A stretch of 64,000 nt of DNA from Panaeolus papilionaceus (Eukaryota > Basidiomycota > Agaricomycetes > Agaricales), in the NCBI GenBank assembly GCA_015501605.1, contig JADNRZ010000006.1, positions 2,046,001-2,110,000 on the forward strand. Direction: 5' to 3'. A program made the position numbers and the translations under genes. Of the stretch, positions 46,866 through 58,784 are shown in pieces. The stretch's first letter is position 1; every line of letters begins with the position of its first letter. The notes under the pieces were generated by a model. It saw only the letters and a list, made by a program, of their open reading frames with translations. It had not been told where the DNA came from and did no database searches.

Positions 46866-49140
46866 ATGCCTGACAGATGTCAGGGTTCTCTTATGTCACC
46901 AGATCAGTTGCTGGACTCGCTAGGGTTACTTCCAGAGAAATACGTGGATCATCTTTTCGAAGTGCTCACCATTCGGTTGAAATCCACCTTCTCTATAGAT
47001 TGGTATCTTTTGGTCTATTCGCGTTTACCGCAAGATATCCTACCTCGTCCGCCGCTTCGCCTTGAAGATCGACACATTTCTAGTCATTTAGCCTTGCGAC
47101 ACGTTATTCCCTCGCCATCTCTCCTCTCAGACCTCCAGAATAACTTCCTCTCTCGGTTTAGAGATTTTATCTCCACAAATGGCGCCCCTATGTTGTCACA
47201 CAACTACCCAGAGCCAGCGGGTCGACCGACATCTGTTTCCTGTGCATCACGCGTGATGTCGGTGTACTTTAACCACATTGGACACGTCGCCAGCAAATAT
47301 GCGGCAAAGCTTCACCTCAATCCTGAAGACGATTCTTGGCCATCGCCCATTGAATATATCCCTCGTAGTCCGTGCACGGAATACTTCCTTTTTGAAGCTG
47401 CACTGCCCATCAAGGCACCCCAAGCACGCACGGCTCTCGGTATGAAACCCGACCCTGAAAGTGCGATAGGTCTGAATGTCGGGGTGGATCGAGAAGAATT
47501 AGGATCCAGATGGAACACGCCCTGTGTATTTTCTCTTTACCCACCAACGGAAGAAGGGGTGGAAGTTGTACAGAAAAGTCTCGTCCATCAATTTGGATCA
47601 ACTTTGGCCACGGTCGATGCATACGACCCGCCGGGAGCCAGGCACAAAGAGCAACGGACCTCTGACTGGGAAAACGCCTTTTGGGCTGCTTATGTCCCCA
47701 ACGTAGATTCCAGTAGTGCAGCTTCGAATCACTCCGGATCAGCGCCTCAAGGAACCCGGATTTGGATTCCGGAGGGGTCAGGCCAGCGCTTATCAGAATT
47801 TGATCCAGATTATAGACCCCACGCTCCTCACTTCATTCAACGGGCAAGTCCGGATTAAATCTACATCGCATTAGCCGAATCACTGATAGTTCCTTATAGG
47901 CATGGAACACTGCAGTCGAGAATGATGCCACATTCCTCGTTCTCAGTAACGGGAATATACAGCGGATTGGCATCCGTCACCGAGCGACCAATACGCTCTT
48001 TCTTTCCGACGTTCTCGAGCTTCAACACGAGTCGTACTGTTTGATACAACTGGCCCTGTTTTCGGCTATGATGCAAGACAGCCTGAATAGAGACCCGACC
48101 CCAATACCGCTGAGCCGAGAAAATGAAACACCGGACTTAGGCCAAACGCCCTCGCCAACTAGAAAGAAGCAGAAGGCCACTCATACCCAGGGTTTGCCGG
48201 AAAGCTTCGACGAGGTAGCTCTCTTGTACCTTCGCTTTCTGTTCGTACTAACAGCGTTTTATTAGGAAATGGCCCGACGACCTGTAGTACTACTGACCTT
48301 TAACCTTGGTGTCTTTCGTTCACACAAGGCGTCAGCTTTTCTGCGCACAGAACCTTCATGCGTTTCAGGAACCCCGAAACCCTCGATTGACAAGCCGCAA
48401 GGTGGAAAATTCTACCCTGTATGGGATTGCATCAACATAGAAGTTAACGAGATTGTTGGAAGTGGTTTGAATTGCCGAGTTTATCGAGGAACCGCGAGGA
48501 TGCGTTCTAATTCCGACACCATTATCGAAGGTCCCGTTGTTTTGAAAGCTCCTTATGCGGCATACCTAGACAGAGAGATGCGTATCGAGTACAGCGCTTA
48601 CTCAGCGTTACACCATGTCGGTGTTACTGAGGGGATTTCCAAAGTTCATGGGGTGTTCGAAGACCCAGAATCGGGCATCGGCATGCTTCTGATGGAGGAT
48701 CTCGGCAAGCTCACCCTTGACAAACGCATTTGCGGGAAATGGGAATCCGTGCCTTTAATATCAGAGACTGAATTGTATGTTTGAATGATTATGCTGCGCT
48801 CCCTCGACATCCCTCGATACTTATTTTTCTTTGCAGCAAAACCCTACGATCCATTGTTCAATCTATAAATGGCGCGGGTATACTCCACGGCGACATCAAA
48901 CCAGACAACATCATGTTCGACGGGGACGGGAAGCCGTATATTATAGACTTCGGCGTATCTCAATTCAAGACTAACTATCCTACCAATTTGGATAATATCG
49001 ACGAGCGACCACCATGGAGTGAAATCGACGAGCGTGCGCTATCGATCGTCAAAGCGGACACTACTGGAGTGCGCTCATCAGATCTCCGAACGATCGAGGA
49101 CATGTTCATTGGTCGATTTAGGAAGGACCGTCGGTACTGA
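46866..49140 (+). CDS. Fungal kinase-like protein with long N-terminal region, 701 aa
   Basis: Four exons: 46866-47843, 47900-48214, 48266-48774 and 48837-49140. The first intron (47844-47899) uses a GC donor (GCAAGT) with an AG acceptor; no GT donor fits the frame. The N-terminal 430 residues have no family I can name. The C-terminal part has protein-kinase motifs: a Gly-rich loop-like EIVGSGLNCRVYRG, VVLKAPY with the candidate ATP-binding Lys, HGDIKPDNIMF (HGD instead of HRD) and IIDFGVSQ. The C-lobe after DFG is short (about 60 residues), with no APE motif seen. It may be an atypical kinase of the fungus-specific kind or a pseudokinase. The start is the first ATG after a probable leader intron. 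Confidence 0.75.
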
Positions 49141-49518
49141 TCACAGCTTGTATTATATAGTCCTGAATTCAAAAGGGAAAATATGTTAATCTAGTTGAGG
49201 TCCGTCAGAATGGGGAATGCGCATACCTGCCTGAGGGTTTCTAGGCTCTGTTGTCTGGTTAGGAGGAAAGTTGATCGCTGTTCTGAATGCTTCATGCTCG
49301 GATATTCACTGAATGGGTCAGGCTTTTAATCTTTTTAGAAAATATTTCATTGGGAGTTTACGATGCAACAAGTATCTCCAGGGATCAAGTGGCGATTAGG
49401 CGGAATAAATAGTGAGATGGTGGGTATAATAAGAGTCTGATGAGTAGGTGGTTATGTGAGGTCGTCTGTGTACGATTATAGACTGCGGCTTGGTAGGAAG
49501 TCCATGAGTGAATTATAA
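49141..49518. other. Convergent intergenic region
   Basis: 3' flanks of the kinase-like gene (+) and PC-esterase copy 2 (-). Nothing else supported. Confidence 0.4.
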
Positions 49519-51012
49519 TCAGGTATGGGTAATGTAGTGCCAGATATAATGAGTCCAACCCTCAAGGACGCCTGCTCCAGTCATGATGTGCAGGCAGTCA
49601 CCTGTGGCGTGCTGAAATAGATGATGCCACTTGAATACGACGATTAGGCAGAAGAAAAGAACGAAGGCATACCGCATCGGGTCGCAGACGTGCGGGTTTT
49701 TCGATACCCAGATAATGAATATTGGGGAACTCCTTCCGTTGAGCAAGCAGTTTCTAGAAAAATAACGGACGGGTAAGATTAAATGGCGGAGAACTAACGG
49801 TGCATGAAAATTATCTCACCTCAAACGACCAGTTAAACCTCCAAATTTCACCCCAGTTGAACCAATTCCAAACAAAAGGTTTCACCTCTTCCCATGGTTT
49901 GTCGGACGTGTGGCAATCCTCATGACCGGGCAAGTACGGCCTGATGACCACCTCCTTCGCTTCTTTCATTCCCCAGCGCCACGTCTGCTTTTTGTTATGC
50001 TCAGTGATGGCTTCCTGGACTCGCTCAGCCCACCTCTTCACGGCACCTTCAAATAGAAGCATCACGCCCTCCATACCCGATGGAAGGGTTTTGGAGAAAA
50101 GGGTAGAGGTCCAATGGCCCCCCGTACTGACGATCATCGTTTTGTAGTTTGCTTCAGGACGTGGCTCGAGGAAATCGTTGAGGTATTCTTCTAGGCTAAC
50201 TGTCCATACTTTTTCGTCGCTGAATAATGATGCATCCTTGATATGAGGATGGAACATCTTGTGCATGTCACGTAATTCTTGTTGAGAGAAGAGAATGTCG
50301 ACGCGTCTAAACGAGACTATAGGGGTGGAGTCAATGCTGAAGCCCTTTGGTAGGGAGAGATGGGGCACGAGTGGCGAGGATGGGTTAAGGTAGAGATGTT
50401 GAGGCCAGCTACGATCAAAATTTGAGTGAGCCGTATAATTTGGGGTTGCGATAACGTGCGGGTAAAGGATGCAGGAAAGAGAGAAGAAATGATTTTCTGT
50501 TACAGAGTCTAAAAAGTACAAAATAAATGTTAGGATGGGCGTGGTCACAGTCAAATGAAGGGAACCATTGACACACCTCCAACGAGAAACCATCCTCCGT
50601 CTTCAACAAGGTGTTTCAACAATGCACCTGGTGCCAATGGATCCAAATGCTCTTCGCATTCGTCTGAAGGTTTCCAACGCCATGATTGGGCTGCAGGGAA
50701 CCTGTTCCATTGCTCCTGTTTGTCTGCCGCAAGATGCCAGTCATATTCTCGTGAGCTGGAACATCCCCTAAACCCTGAAAACTGTAGAGCATCCTTTGGC
50801 GAAGACATGACCATCTTGTTCGATCTCGGCTCGTATACCCATTTTCCGTCGGCATACGCTTGCGGGGTACACTTCTTTTTGGACTTTTGAACGAATTTCA
50901 AGGACAAGGCTCCTTCTCCCGGCAAAACTCCAGTTTGGCTGGCAGAAAATATGAGGAATAGGAGAAATATAGAGATAACTATCGCTGCCTTCAAAGGCGT
51001 AATTCGCGACAT
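49519..51012 (-). CDS. PC-esterase (SGNH-type) domain protein, copy 2, 432 aa
   Basis: Four exons: 51012-50577, 50508-49820, 49753-49673 and 49611-49519; introns are 68, 66 and 61 nt in the same positions and phases as in the copy at 42001-43499. It has an N-terminal anchor (AAIVISIFLLFLIF), EGC-like block (RGCSSSREYDWHL), GDSVTENHFF with nucleophile Ser, TGGHW, and GDCLHIM near the C-terminus. Conservation of all catalytic motifs in both copies argues that both are functional. Likely a membrane-anchored polysaccharide acyl-esterase or transferase of the secretory pathway; substrate unknown. An upstream in-frame Met at 51042 is an alternative start, but 51012 aligns with the start of copy 1. 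Confidence 0.82.
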
Positions 51013-51448
51013 TTTCACAATGTCAGAATGATGAATTAGCAAAGCCTCCGCGACGGATTAAAACAGCTCGTCCGGGCACCGAACTTCGCCTATAAAACCA
51101 AAATAAAATTAGTACTTCGTCAATACTAGTTACAGCACAGAGACTTTCCGATGCAACCAGTAAAAATACAGCGTTAATGCTAATGGTTGTGGTAGTTGCT
51201 GTGAGGCATGTAATTGAAAGAAACTTGACGCCCTGCACGCTGCCCAAACTAATGCCATCGTCGTCTGAACTAAATAATAACCAAATAACGCGGCCACGTG
51301 ACGTCCTCGTCCTTGTTCCCAAAGTGGTTGTCCTCCTGTGCCATAAATATCTTGGACTTGTACCACCACCACCACCACCACCAATCTTCATTTCTGTAGA
51401 ACGATATTTGGATATACACGGAGCTAGGCTGACTCCGATACATAAGTA
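51013..51448. other. Divergent promoter region with a short ACC repeat
   Basis: Between the starts of PC-esterase copy 2 and the securin-like gene. Contains a short (ACC)n run near 51362-51383. No gene is supported. Confidence 0.45.
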
Positions 51449-53032
51449 ATGCTCAGCTCACGACCCGTGGACTTCAACAATGGCGGCGTCTTCTTTCCAA
51501 CTAAGACCCCAGCGCGGGGTAACAGAAAGCTGGAGAACCAGAGCGTTGGAGGGCCAATGATGAGTGCAAAGGGTGGAAAGATGGCTGGCGGGATGCCAAA
51601 AACACCGTTTCATGCAGGCTCAAATCGTGAGTAGTGGAATTCAGTGGCGGGATAGCGACCATGTAATTAACTGATATTATGGTGGACAATCTAGAGAAGA
51701 CGATTTTATACACGATTTCACGCCCCCTGGGAGATAAGACTCCCGCACCAAATCGGTTGAACCCGATTCTTTTTCAAACTCCCGCAGGCGGAAAGACAGG
51801 CGGACAGAAAAGCAAACTGTCTAAATTGGTCCTTGAAACCGACCATGGTAATGCTGAGGGAAGCGAAGAGCAAGATGGAAATACCCCTCCTTCATCTCAA
51901 CGACCGAGCTCTCAGAGGAAGAATGTCAAGCAGCCCAAGCAACTGAACCTGAATGGTATGATGGGGAAATTGGACGCTTTCCAGACCCCCATGAATACAG
52001 GAAATCATTGGGATGTTGAGGACGACGAACTGCAGGGTCAAGGCCTGATGCAAGAGGCTATCCTCGAAGATGCTGTGGAGGAAGAGGACATGAGCGATGG
52101 ATCAATTGAATTCGGACATCCTAATAACTTGGGTGAGCTCATTTACTCATACTCATAGTTGACCGCGAACTGATTCAGCGATCAGACTTGCCCTACCAAC
52201 CTCCATTCGATTTCGAACTGCCAAACTTCCAGGTGCTTGGAAAAACCATTCGATCTTTGGCTTTTGCACCTTTAATTGTCGACTCGGAGAAACCCGATTT
52301 CGCTGACCCTCAAATTATGGATAATGATCTTGGGTGGAGTGGTATTGGCATTAAATTAGATCCTTTGAGTAGGTTCCCTTATTCCATGACTTTTGAGTCA
52401 CTAACCCACCTCCCTCCTTAGAATCCGACGACCCATTCGAAGAAGCTCGTAATGAGGGCAAGGCGGCTGCATCTAAACCCCCCGTCGCACCTGCAAAAGG
52501 TCGTGTAACCCTGTCAAAAGCGACCTCGATCAAACCCACCACCTCGCTCACCTCCACGAAGCCACGCCCTACTTCATCTCTCGCTCGATTACCATCGCAA
52601 CCAGCTATCAAAACCCAGGTCACTCGTGTTGCATCAAGCAGTCGACCCCTTCAATCCAGTTCTGCGGCAACGACATCTTCGAAAACTGGTACAACCACCA
52701 CACGTAAGGCGACCAGTAAACCAGCCGTCCCATCATCCACAATAACTGCTCGACCCATCGTCCGATCTACAAGCACAACAACTGCTGGCTCTGCGCAACC
52801 CGTTGTTCGCCAGAACATTGCTAGTATGAGAAGAGCGCAGACTTCGATGTCAATACGGGATGCTCGAGCAGGTGCGGTGGCTAAAGTGCCCTCCACTGTC
52901 AAGGTGGGGTCAGGAGTAACGAAGTCGACGAAACCTGGAACTATGAAAACCGTTGAAGGTGACCTGGCTGGGCTAAAGTTGAATTTCGATGGAGAGGGCT
53001 TGGACGATGAGTTCCTTTTTAGCATTAATTGA
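51449..53032 (+). CDS. Securin-like candidate, Ser/Thr/Pro-rich protein, 469 aa
   Basis: Four exons: 51449-51626, 51695-52132, 52186-52368 and 52422-53032; introns are 68, 53 and 53 nt. The N-terminal part is basic with several TP sites (PTKTPARG, SRPLGDKTPAPNR). An acidic central segment is followed by DLPYQPPFDFELPNFQ. The rest is a long basic Ser/Thr/Lys tail, ending in DLAGLKLNFDGEGLDDEF. This basic N-terminus, acidic middle and aromatic-Pro-Phe-Asp motif recalls the separase-binding segment of securins, and the RPLGDKTP motif could be a degradation signal, but no canonical RxxL D-box or KEN box is evident. Securin holds separase inactive until anaphase. The assignment is a hypothesis; conservatively it is a conserved-looking unknown protein. 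Confidence 0.7.
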
Positions 53033-54152
53033 CTACAGATCGATTCTATGTTGTCTTAAGTAACTGTAGTTCTCGGTGTGATGTATGTATACATGAAGGT
53101 GTCGATAGCTTAGCTTGTATTCTTCTATTCTCTTCGACGTCAACATGCACAGGCATTCATCAAGAATCCTACATAGGTACATTCAAGTGGTAAGCTGCGG
53201 ATGGTAGTCACTTCGAATCTGTTGGTTGATATTGTGTACATGTGGAACAGCCCAGTAGGTTACATTTATATATACGAGGAGTCATAAGGCCATTCAGATA
53301 GCCGGAACAGGGACAGCATGAGCAAGAATGACTTCGTGATCAAAGTCAGTTTCGTGGGTACTATATGTGGCCGGGAATTGCAAAAATTTTGGAAATCGTG
53401 AATTCCTCTCTCATTTCTTCATCCTGAGGGCCAGGATTTTACATGATGGTTCTAAAATACAATCTTCATATACCGTTAAAATTTTAAAATATTTGAAAAG
53501 CTACCTGGGCTATCGGGCCATGACCGAGAATTTGAGCAAGGATTCACGATGTGCAAAATTCTGGTCACGAAAATGTCACATTGACAAGATTCTCCCATTG
53601 GCTGCGAGGTTGACCGTGACGTGGGTTAAGTGAGAGTCGGAGAAAACCCAAATATGACCTTCAAACCCTGAATTCAGGGGTTAAGAGGTGCAAATGTCAC
53701 GCTTCCTGCTGTTTTGCAAGATTCTGAATTTTAGGATGAGCATCCACCTCAATCACCACCGGAGAAATTGGTTTTATAAAATATGAATGAAAATAGATTA
53801 CACTCTCAAATTTCGAGAGCCTCGTGCATTGTTGTACTATATTTTGAAGCAGCACTGGGGGTGATCAATCACGATCATGCATGGAATTTGCATGCTCTCA
53901 ACCCGTATTTTTTTCCCCCACAAATTTAACTACATAGACATGTAGCCTACATGCTCGCAATTATGACTCCTTTTTTTCATATTTTTAGAGCAATGGGAAG
54001 GTATGCAAAAACGGCTGTCTACAAAATTTTGCACATTGTGATACCTTTGCACATTGTGACCTTATATAGTAGGGGTAACATGAGTGATGGTGAGTCCAAA
54101 GCTAGGAAGAGAGGGAGTCAATGAATTGTAATATATCTCTGTTAGCATGAAC
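53033..54152. other. Intergenic, AT-rich
   Basis: About 1.1 kb with no supported gene. Several T-rich runs are present. No repeat ends or RNA gene recognised. Confidence 0.4.
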
Positions 54153-54449
54153 TTACTGCTCGCCGAGACTGTTCTTCAGAACAAGTCTTCCATCTTCGCC
54201 AGTCAGAGATTCACAGTGTTCAAGGACATGGGGCAGGAGCATTCCATGTTCAGTGTGAAACGCGATCTTCTCTTCATCCAGCTTGGAGAGGGCCTCGTCG
54301 CCAATGGCGCGCTTCCAGCATCCCCGATTGAGCTGCTTTTCGTCACCTGCGACGACAATGACAGCTACAGTTGCACCTAGAACGATCCATCCTGCAGGAC
54401 CTGCGGCTCCGAGGGCTGCAGCGGCTGGTCCACCTGGTGCAATTTGCAT
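54153..54449 (-). CDS. Small protein with hydrophobic Gly/Ala-rich N-terminus, 98 aa
   Basis: Single-exon frame starting ATG at 54449. The first 35 residues are Gly/Ala/Pro-rich and hydrophobic (PAGWIVLGATVAVIVVAG), compatible with a membrane segment. The rest is polar and helical-looking (DEALSKLDEEKIAFH). No Cys pattern of a hydrophobin. No family recognised. The contrast between the hydrophobic and polar halves makes chance coding less likely, but it is not proven. Confidence 0.5.
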   Translation of the reverse strand: MQIAPGGPAAAALGAAGPAGWIVLGATVAVIVVAGDEKQLNRGCWKRAIGDEALSKLDEEKIAFHTEHGMLLPHVLEHCESLTGEDGRLVLKNSLGEQ

Positions 54450-54754
54450 GATGAACGGATGGTGGTAATCATCAGCAAAACGATTTTTACCAGGTAATGC
54501 AAATTGGCCCTAATAGGGACAATCGATGTTCAGTCGAACATACAAGACCAATTAAAGACCATGTAAATGATATCGTCACATTCTGTGCCAAACTTAAGAT
54601 TGTGAATTTTCGCAAGGTTAGGAAAGCCTTATAAGGTTTTCATAATTATTGGAAACACCTCGCAAGACCTCCACAAGCCTCCAGTCCCCCTCAAATAGTG
54701 CCCAAAAGGTTAGTGGGCATGGTGTGACCGGTTGACCATCAGCAATGTTGGTAT
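54450..54754. other. Intergenic
   Basis: Spacer upstream of the small Gly/Ala gene. No feature seen. Confidence 0.35.
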
Positions 54755-54937
54755 GTACTCCGGAGTACTCCGGAGCACTGCGTAGCACTGTAGTGCTGTA
54801 GCATGGGTACCGGTTTACGTAGCCATCACTGGACGCTCCATAGCACTACATCGTGACCCAGGTCAATCTGTAGTTCTCTGTAGTGATGCCCCTGGATTCC
54901 GTAATGTTCTGTAGTGATGCCCTTGAATTCTGTAATG
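54755..54937. repeat. Cluster of short repeats: palindrome and imperfect 29-nt duplication
   Basis: GTACTCCGGAGTAC (54755-54768) is a perfect 14-nt palindrome. Further on, two 29-nt copies (54878-54906 and 54909-54937), starting CTGTAGTGATGCCC, differ at 3 positions. AGCACT and GTAGTG motifs recur between them. This looks like a small degenerate minisatellite in intergenic DNA. Confidence 0.6.
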
Positions 54938-55176
54938 CTCCGATGTGGTCATCTCTTGATCTGTACTGATCCCACTGTCATTTGTATTTCTCCCGAGTTG
55001 TGGGGGTATGATCTGGACAACGATATGTATTCTCCCAAGCCTTCCAAAGATATAAACCTTGTCTACAGAAGATTTAGAAGCCAGGTTGCGGTTCATAATA
55101 AATCACATAATATTGATCATACTAAAAAGTGCAGAAAAGCGGCAGTATTATTATTCATTATGGGATATATATGTAC

Positions 55177-58100
55177 CTAGTCTAGGTCAATAGGAATAAC
55201 CCTCCCAGAAGGCTCTTCGACAGGATTTAACATCGCCCTAATTATGGATCAGTTAGCACTCTCGAAATGCATCATATTTTTGGTTACATACATTCCTCCT
55301 GCTGCCCAGGCACGTCGCAGCTTGGTTAACTTTTTTCCATGGTATGGGTCATTGTGCACCTTTTCAACTGATTTTACTAAGTTGTTGTAAGTACCCATGT
55401 AACCCTTAGCATCGAAGGCGAGATTTCGTTGCTTCCCAGTAGCAAGATATTCCTCAAGGCAACCTACAATCTACAAGAGATCAGATGGAAACATAATAAA
55501 TAGCCAATGAGGCTTACTGCAGTTGCCACCAGAGCAATGACACGCAGAGGTACTTCTCTGGAGAAGTCATCTTGGAATGATCGCGCAACCCCATCAGGCT
55601 TGTTGTAGAAGAACTGCTGAATGATGTGGCCGATACATGGGTGAGAAAAGTTGTTCGTTTTACCCTGTATCAAGCAAAGTAACAGAGATTAATCGCCAAA
55701 CTGACACATCATTCCAAACGTACATACCAATGAATCCTTTTCGAGACCATGGTGGAAAGATCCACTGTCCAAGATGTCCTTCACCCGGTAGATAACTGCG
55801 TCAAATACAGCGAGTTGATTTCCCTCGTATTCTTCGGGTATTACCTCCTTGTAGAACATTGGAAGGATAGGGCGAACATAGTCCTTTAATTTGCCTCGGA
55901 AGTTGGACGACTCCTGAAAAATCTGTGTGCACTTGTCAGTAAGAATGAACCAGGAAATCATAAACATCACGAGAAGTCATACCAGAATCCACATGTCACG
56001 GTTAACTTGAAATTCTGGAAGACACGAAGTTAGGATACTAGCTCTGAAAACGAGATAAATGAGGGAGTGTCATACCATCAGTTAATACGACTCCTTCACT
56101 CTTGTAATGAAGGATCTGTGCCTCCAGAATCGCCTTTACAATATGCAGGTCGTCTTGGCGTGAAGGCCATGCATTACCAATCACCAGCTCACGGCGCCAA
56201 TGCACTTTGCTGGCAGCTAAGACCATCTTCCATGGGCCGTGATAGTATGTGAGGGTAGTTGGTGCGCGCAGCCCAGACTTACGAGAATTTCGCGGTGCTC
56301 TTTTGTGGACTTCAGGACTGTTGCCGTTGTCCTCACTTTGGGACTCTTTGTCGTTGTCATCTTCAGTAGCTCTAGACTCTTCAAATGGATCCTCCTCGAT
56401 ATCACGGATAAGCCGGTGCAAGGCGCCCTGTTGTTGAGCAACTGCGGCAATGTGTTCTTCTTGAGGAGGACGGTGTCCCTTATTTCGAGCACGGTGGTCA
56501 TCAAGAACATCAACGTGCTTCAATAGATGAGTCAAATCCTGACGTTGGTTGAATGGGACTCACATGACGAGGGGCAGGCGCTCTCGATCCTTCCTCAGTT
56601 TCTATAGGGTACAAATTTTCAGTAAAAGTGGGAGGTCTAGAGTGGAATATATAATGTACATACCAGCGTCATTGGTAATATCATTCGCTGCATGGTTGTC
56701 TTCGTTCTCGCCGCTGTCTTCATATTCGTTGTCTCCATCACGATAATAGTCTCCGTTGCTTTCATCGACATTGTAATCCTCGTTGCCATGGTTTTGAATG
56801 TCTTCGTCGACCTCGTTATCTTTGTCATACTGTTCATTCTCGTCGTCGTCGCCATTCTCGTCGTCGTCGCCATTCTCATCGTCGTTGTCATTCTCGTTGT
56901 CCTCGCCATCATCGTTGTCCTCGCCATCCTCGCTGTCCTCATCATTCTCGTCGTCGTCACCATTCTCATTCTCGCCAGCTGCGTAGCCCTCAAAATCGGC
57001 TGTAGGTATGAGCATCAGAATGACAACTTGAAAACATGAATAGTTGAAGTGTAAGAACCGTCAAATACATATGAACCACGGATGGCATCATCCCTATATT
57101 CCATATCCAAGTCAGCGTCTTGATCAATTTGCATAGCATCTCCACCGTCATTGTTATCTTGCTCCGAGTCTGATTCAAATAGTTGTTGCCAAGCAGGTTT
57201 CTTCTGTGTTTTTTGCAACTGCCTTTGGCCCAAGGCAGACTTGCGAACTACAAGAGCATCAAACTATATCAGTAGCTAGTGATGAAGAGAAGAATATGCT
57301 GACCTTCAGCAATGGGGTTATGTACAACGGTATCCTTATGAATTGAAGGATGACTTGGCTGTGTGTTGTGTGTCGCTGGTGCTTGGAGAGGGGACTCGGA
57401 TGCATGTGAGGGTTGACAAGATATACCAGAGCGAGACGCATGAGGTATTTGGGACGGAGCAGGTGGGGTAACAGTCGTTTTTGAAGGTACGTTGGAGAAC
57501 GGGTTAGTAGGCGCCAATCCTGCGGTCCTTCCATTGCCGAGAGTTGAGTTACTCTTCTGCAGTACGAATTAGCCTCTCATATAAATAGAAGCGAAAATTC
57601 AAACCTCGGAAGGCAAAGCCATCCTCTGCTTCTTCGTTGGAGGAGCCATGCTGTTGATGGGCGTGTCCTCCGGTATATCAAACAGACCATTGTTGACTGT
57701 AGCACTTGGTTTACGTTTATGTCCTTGAGACCTTGCCATGGAACGCAATAAATCTCGCCCTATAATCTCAGATTCTTTGTTCAATGTGTCAATGCGACTG
57801 ACTCTCTGACGCTTTGGGCGTCCCTGAAGATCGGTGGGGGGGGTGTTTTCGTCGTTGTTGGGTGGTGCAGCATTATTCATTGCTGGTTGGCTTTGTTCTA
57901 GAATGTTGTTAATAAGCCTGCCAGAGCCACACGGCTTGAACGGCCCTATGACCAACGGGCCATTCACTGAGAGTAAGACAGCGCTCACCATTAGTAGTCT
58001 TCGAGCGAGATTTGCCGCTTTGTTTCTGTTTAGATCCTTTATCCTTGACACCCGCGGCAGAAGCTTGAGGTTCATTTTCTGAGAAAATCCTTCAGATAAC

Positions 58101-58315
58101 CCACAAAAAGAGGCACAGTAGTGTTGTAAACGCACCTATATTCAGCAGGGCTTGAGGAAGAGCTGAACCTGCCAGTGGATGTAAGATTCTTAATAACTGT
58201 CGACCTCAAAAAAATATGTGTCCTTACCTTTAGGTAGACGGGATGCTTGCGTGCGCTTCGTAGCATTCAAGGTAGTGTCAGTATTCTTGCGAGTGGTAGG
58301 TTTTTTACCTGCCAT
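55177..58315 (-). CDS. DUF6532-domain protein with acidic repeat region, 785 aa, 14 exons
   Basis: Exons on the minus strand start at 58315, 58168, 58078, 57897, 57556, 57247, 56999, 56601, 56517, 56014, 55922, 55664, 55470 and 55237, with the stop at 55177-55179. Introns are 46-91 nt and all phases match. The first 230 residues are basic and disordered (KGSKQKQSGKSRSK). A strongly acidic Asp/Glu/Asn tract follows near residues 310-420. The C-terminal 260 residues fit the DUF6532 pattern as I know it: NAWPSRQDDLHIVKAILEAQ, YVRPILPMFY, FSHPCIGHIIQQFFYN, DDFSREVPLRVIALVATAV, and CLEEYLATG. DUF6532 proteins are abundant in mushrooms; their role is unknown. It sits head to tail with a small coiled-coil gene and a JmjC gene. 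Confidence 0.8.
56837..56890. repeat. 18-nt tandem repeat coding for Asn-Gly-Asp acidic units
   Basis: Imperfect units of ATTCTCGTCGTCGTCGCC on the + strand, read on the - strand as GDDDEN-type repeats within the acidic tract of the DUF6532 protein. Length in codon multiples keeps the frame. Confidence 0.7.
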
Positions 58316-58784
58316 TAGGAAGTTTGAAGGCGGAATTTCTGGTCCAATAAGAAAATAAAAACTAAGTTGAAGGAGAAGGTTGTGAGGAGATTTCGAACCA
58401 AACTTATGTTCCGAAACCTATATGAATGGGCGAACTGACCCTGAACCATCCCTGAGTGTTTTTATTTTCGGGATAGTACGTCTAGAAACCCAAAGAACAT
58501 TGGACCTGACAAAGCATCACACAGGAACATATTTTCCAAGCAAGATTAAAATTGTGCACAAAAAATAGAAGACGAACATTGAATACTAACTAATCCAAGA
58601 CTATTGATATGGGGTGCCCATCCTCCCCAGATATTGTCAGTGTGTCTATGAGAGTCATTAGTAGATGAGAGTGGGGGATATTTAAATAGACCTTACCATG
58701 ATGCTGGGAAATCTGATATTGAGCAACGGGCGGGTGTATGAGAGCTGGTATTCTGAAACCTGATGCACCAATAGCATAGTACAG
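58316..58784. other. Intergenic, DUF6532 gene promoter region
   Basis: Between the DUF6532 start and the stop of the small coiled-coil gene on the same strand. No other feature. Confidence 0.35.

Noticed and set aside
44515..49140. One single gene spanning both the 465-residue protein and the kinase-like protein
   Set aside because: A clear stop at 46126 and a 740-nt gap without coding continuity separate them; RNA data could still overturn this.
52133..52158. Possible 26-nt ultrashort intron in the securin-like gene
   Set aside because: Using the acceptor at 52185 gives an ordinary 53-nt intron in the correct phase.
56692..57039. Val/Ile-rich + strand frame resembling a membrane protein
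   Set aside because: It is the antisense reading of the Asp/Glu/Asn repeats in the DUF6532 gene.
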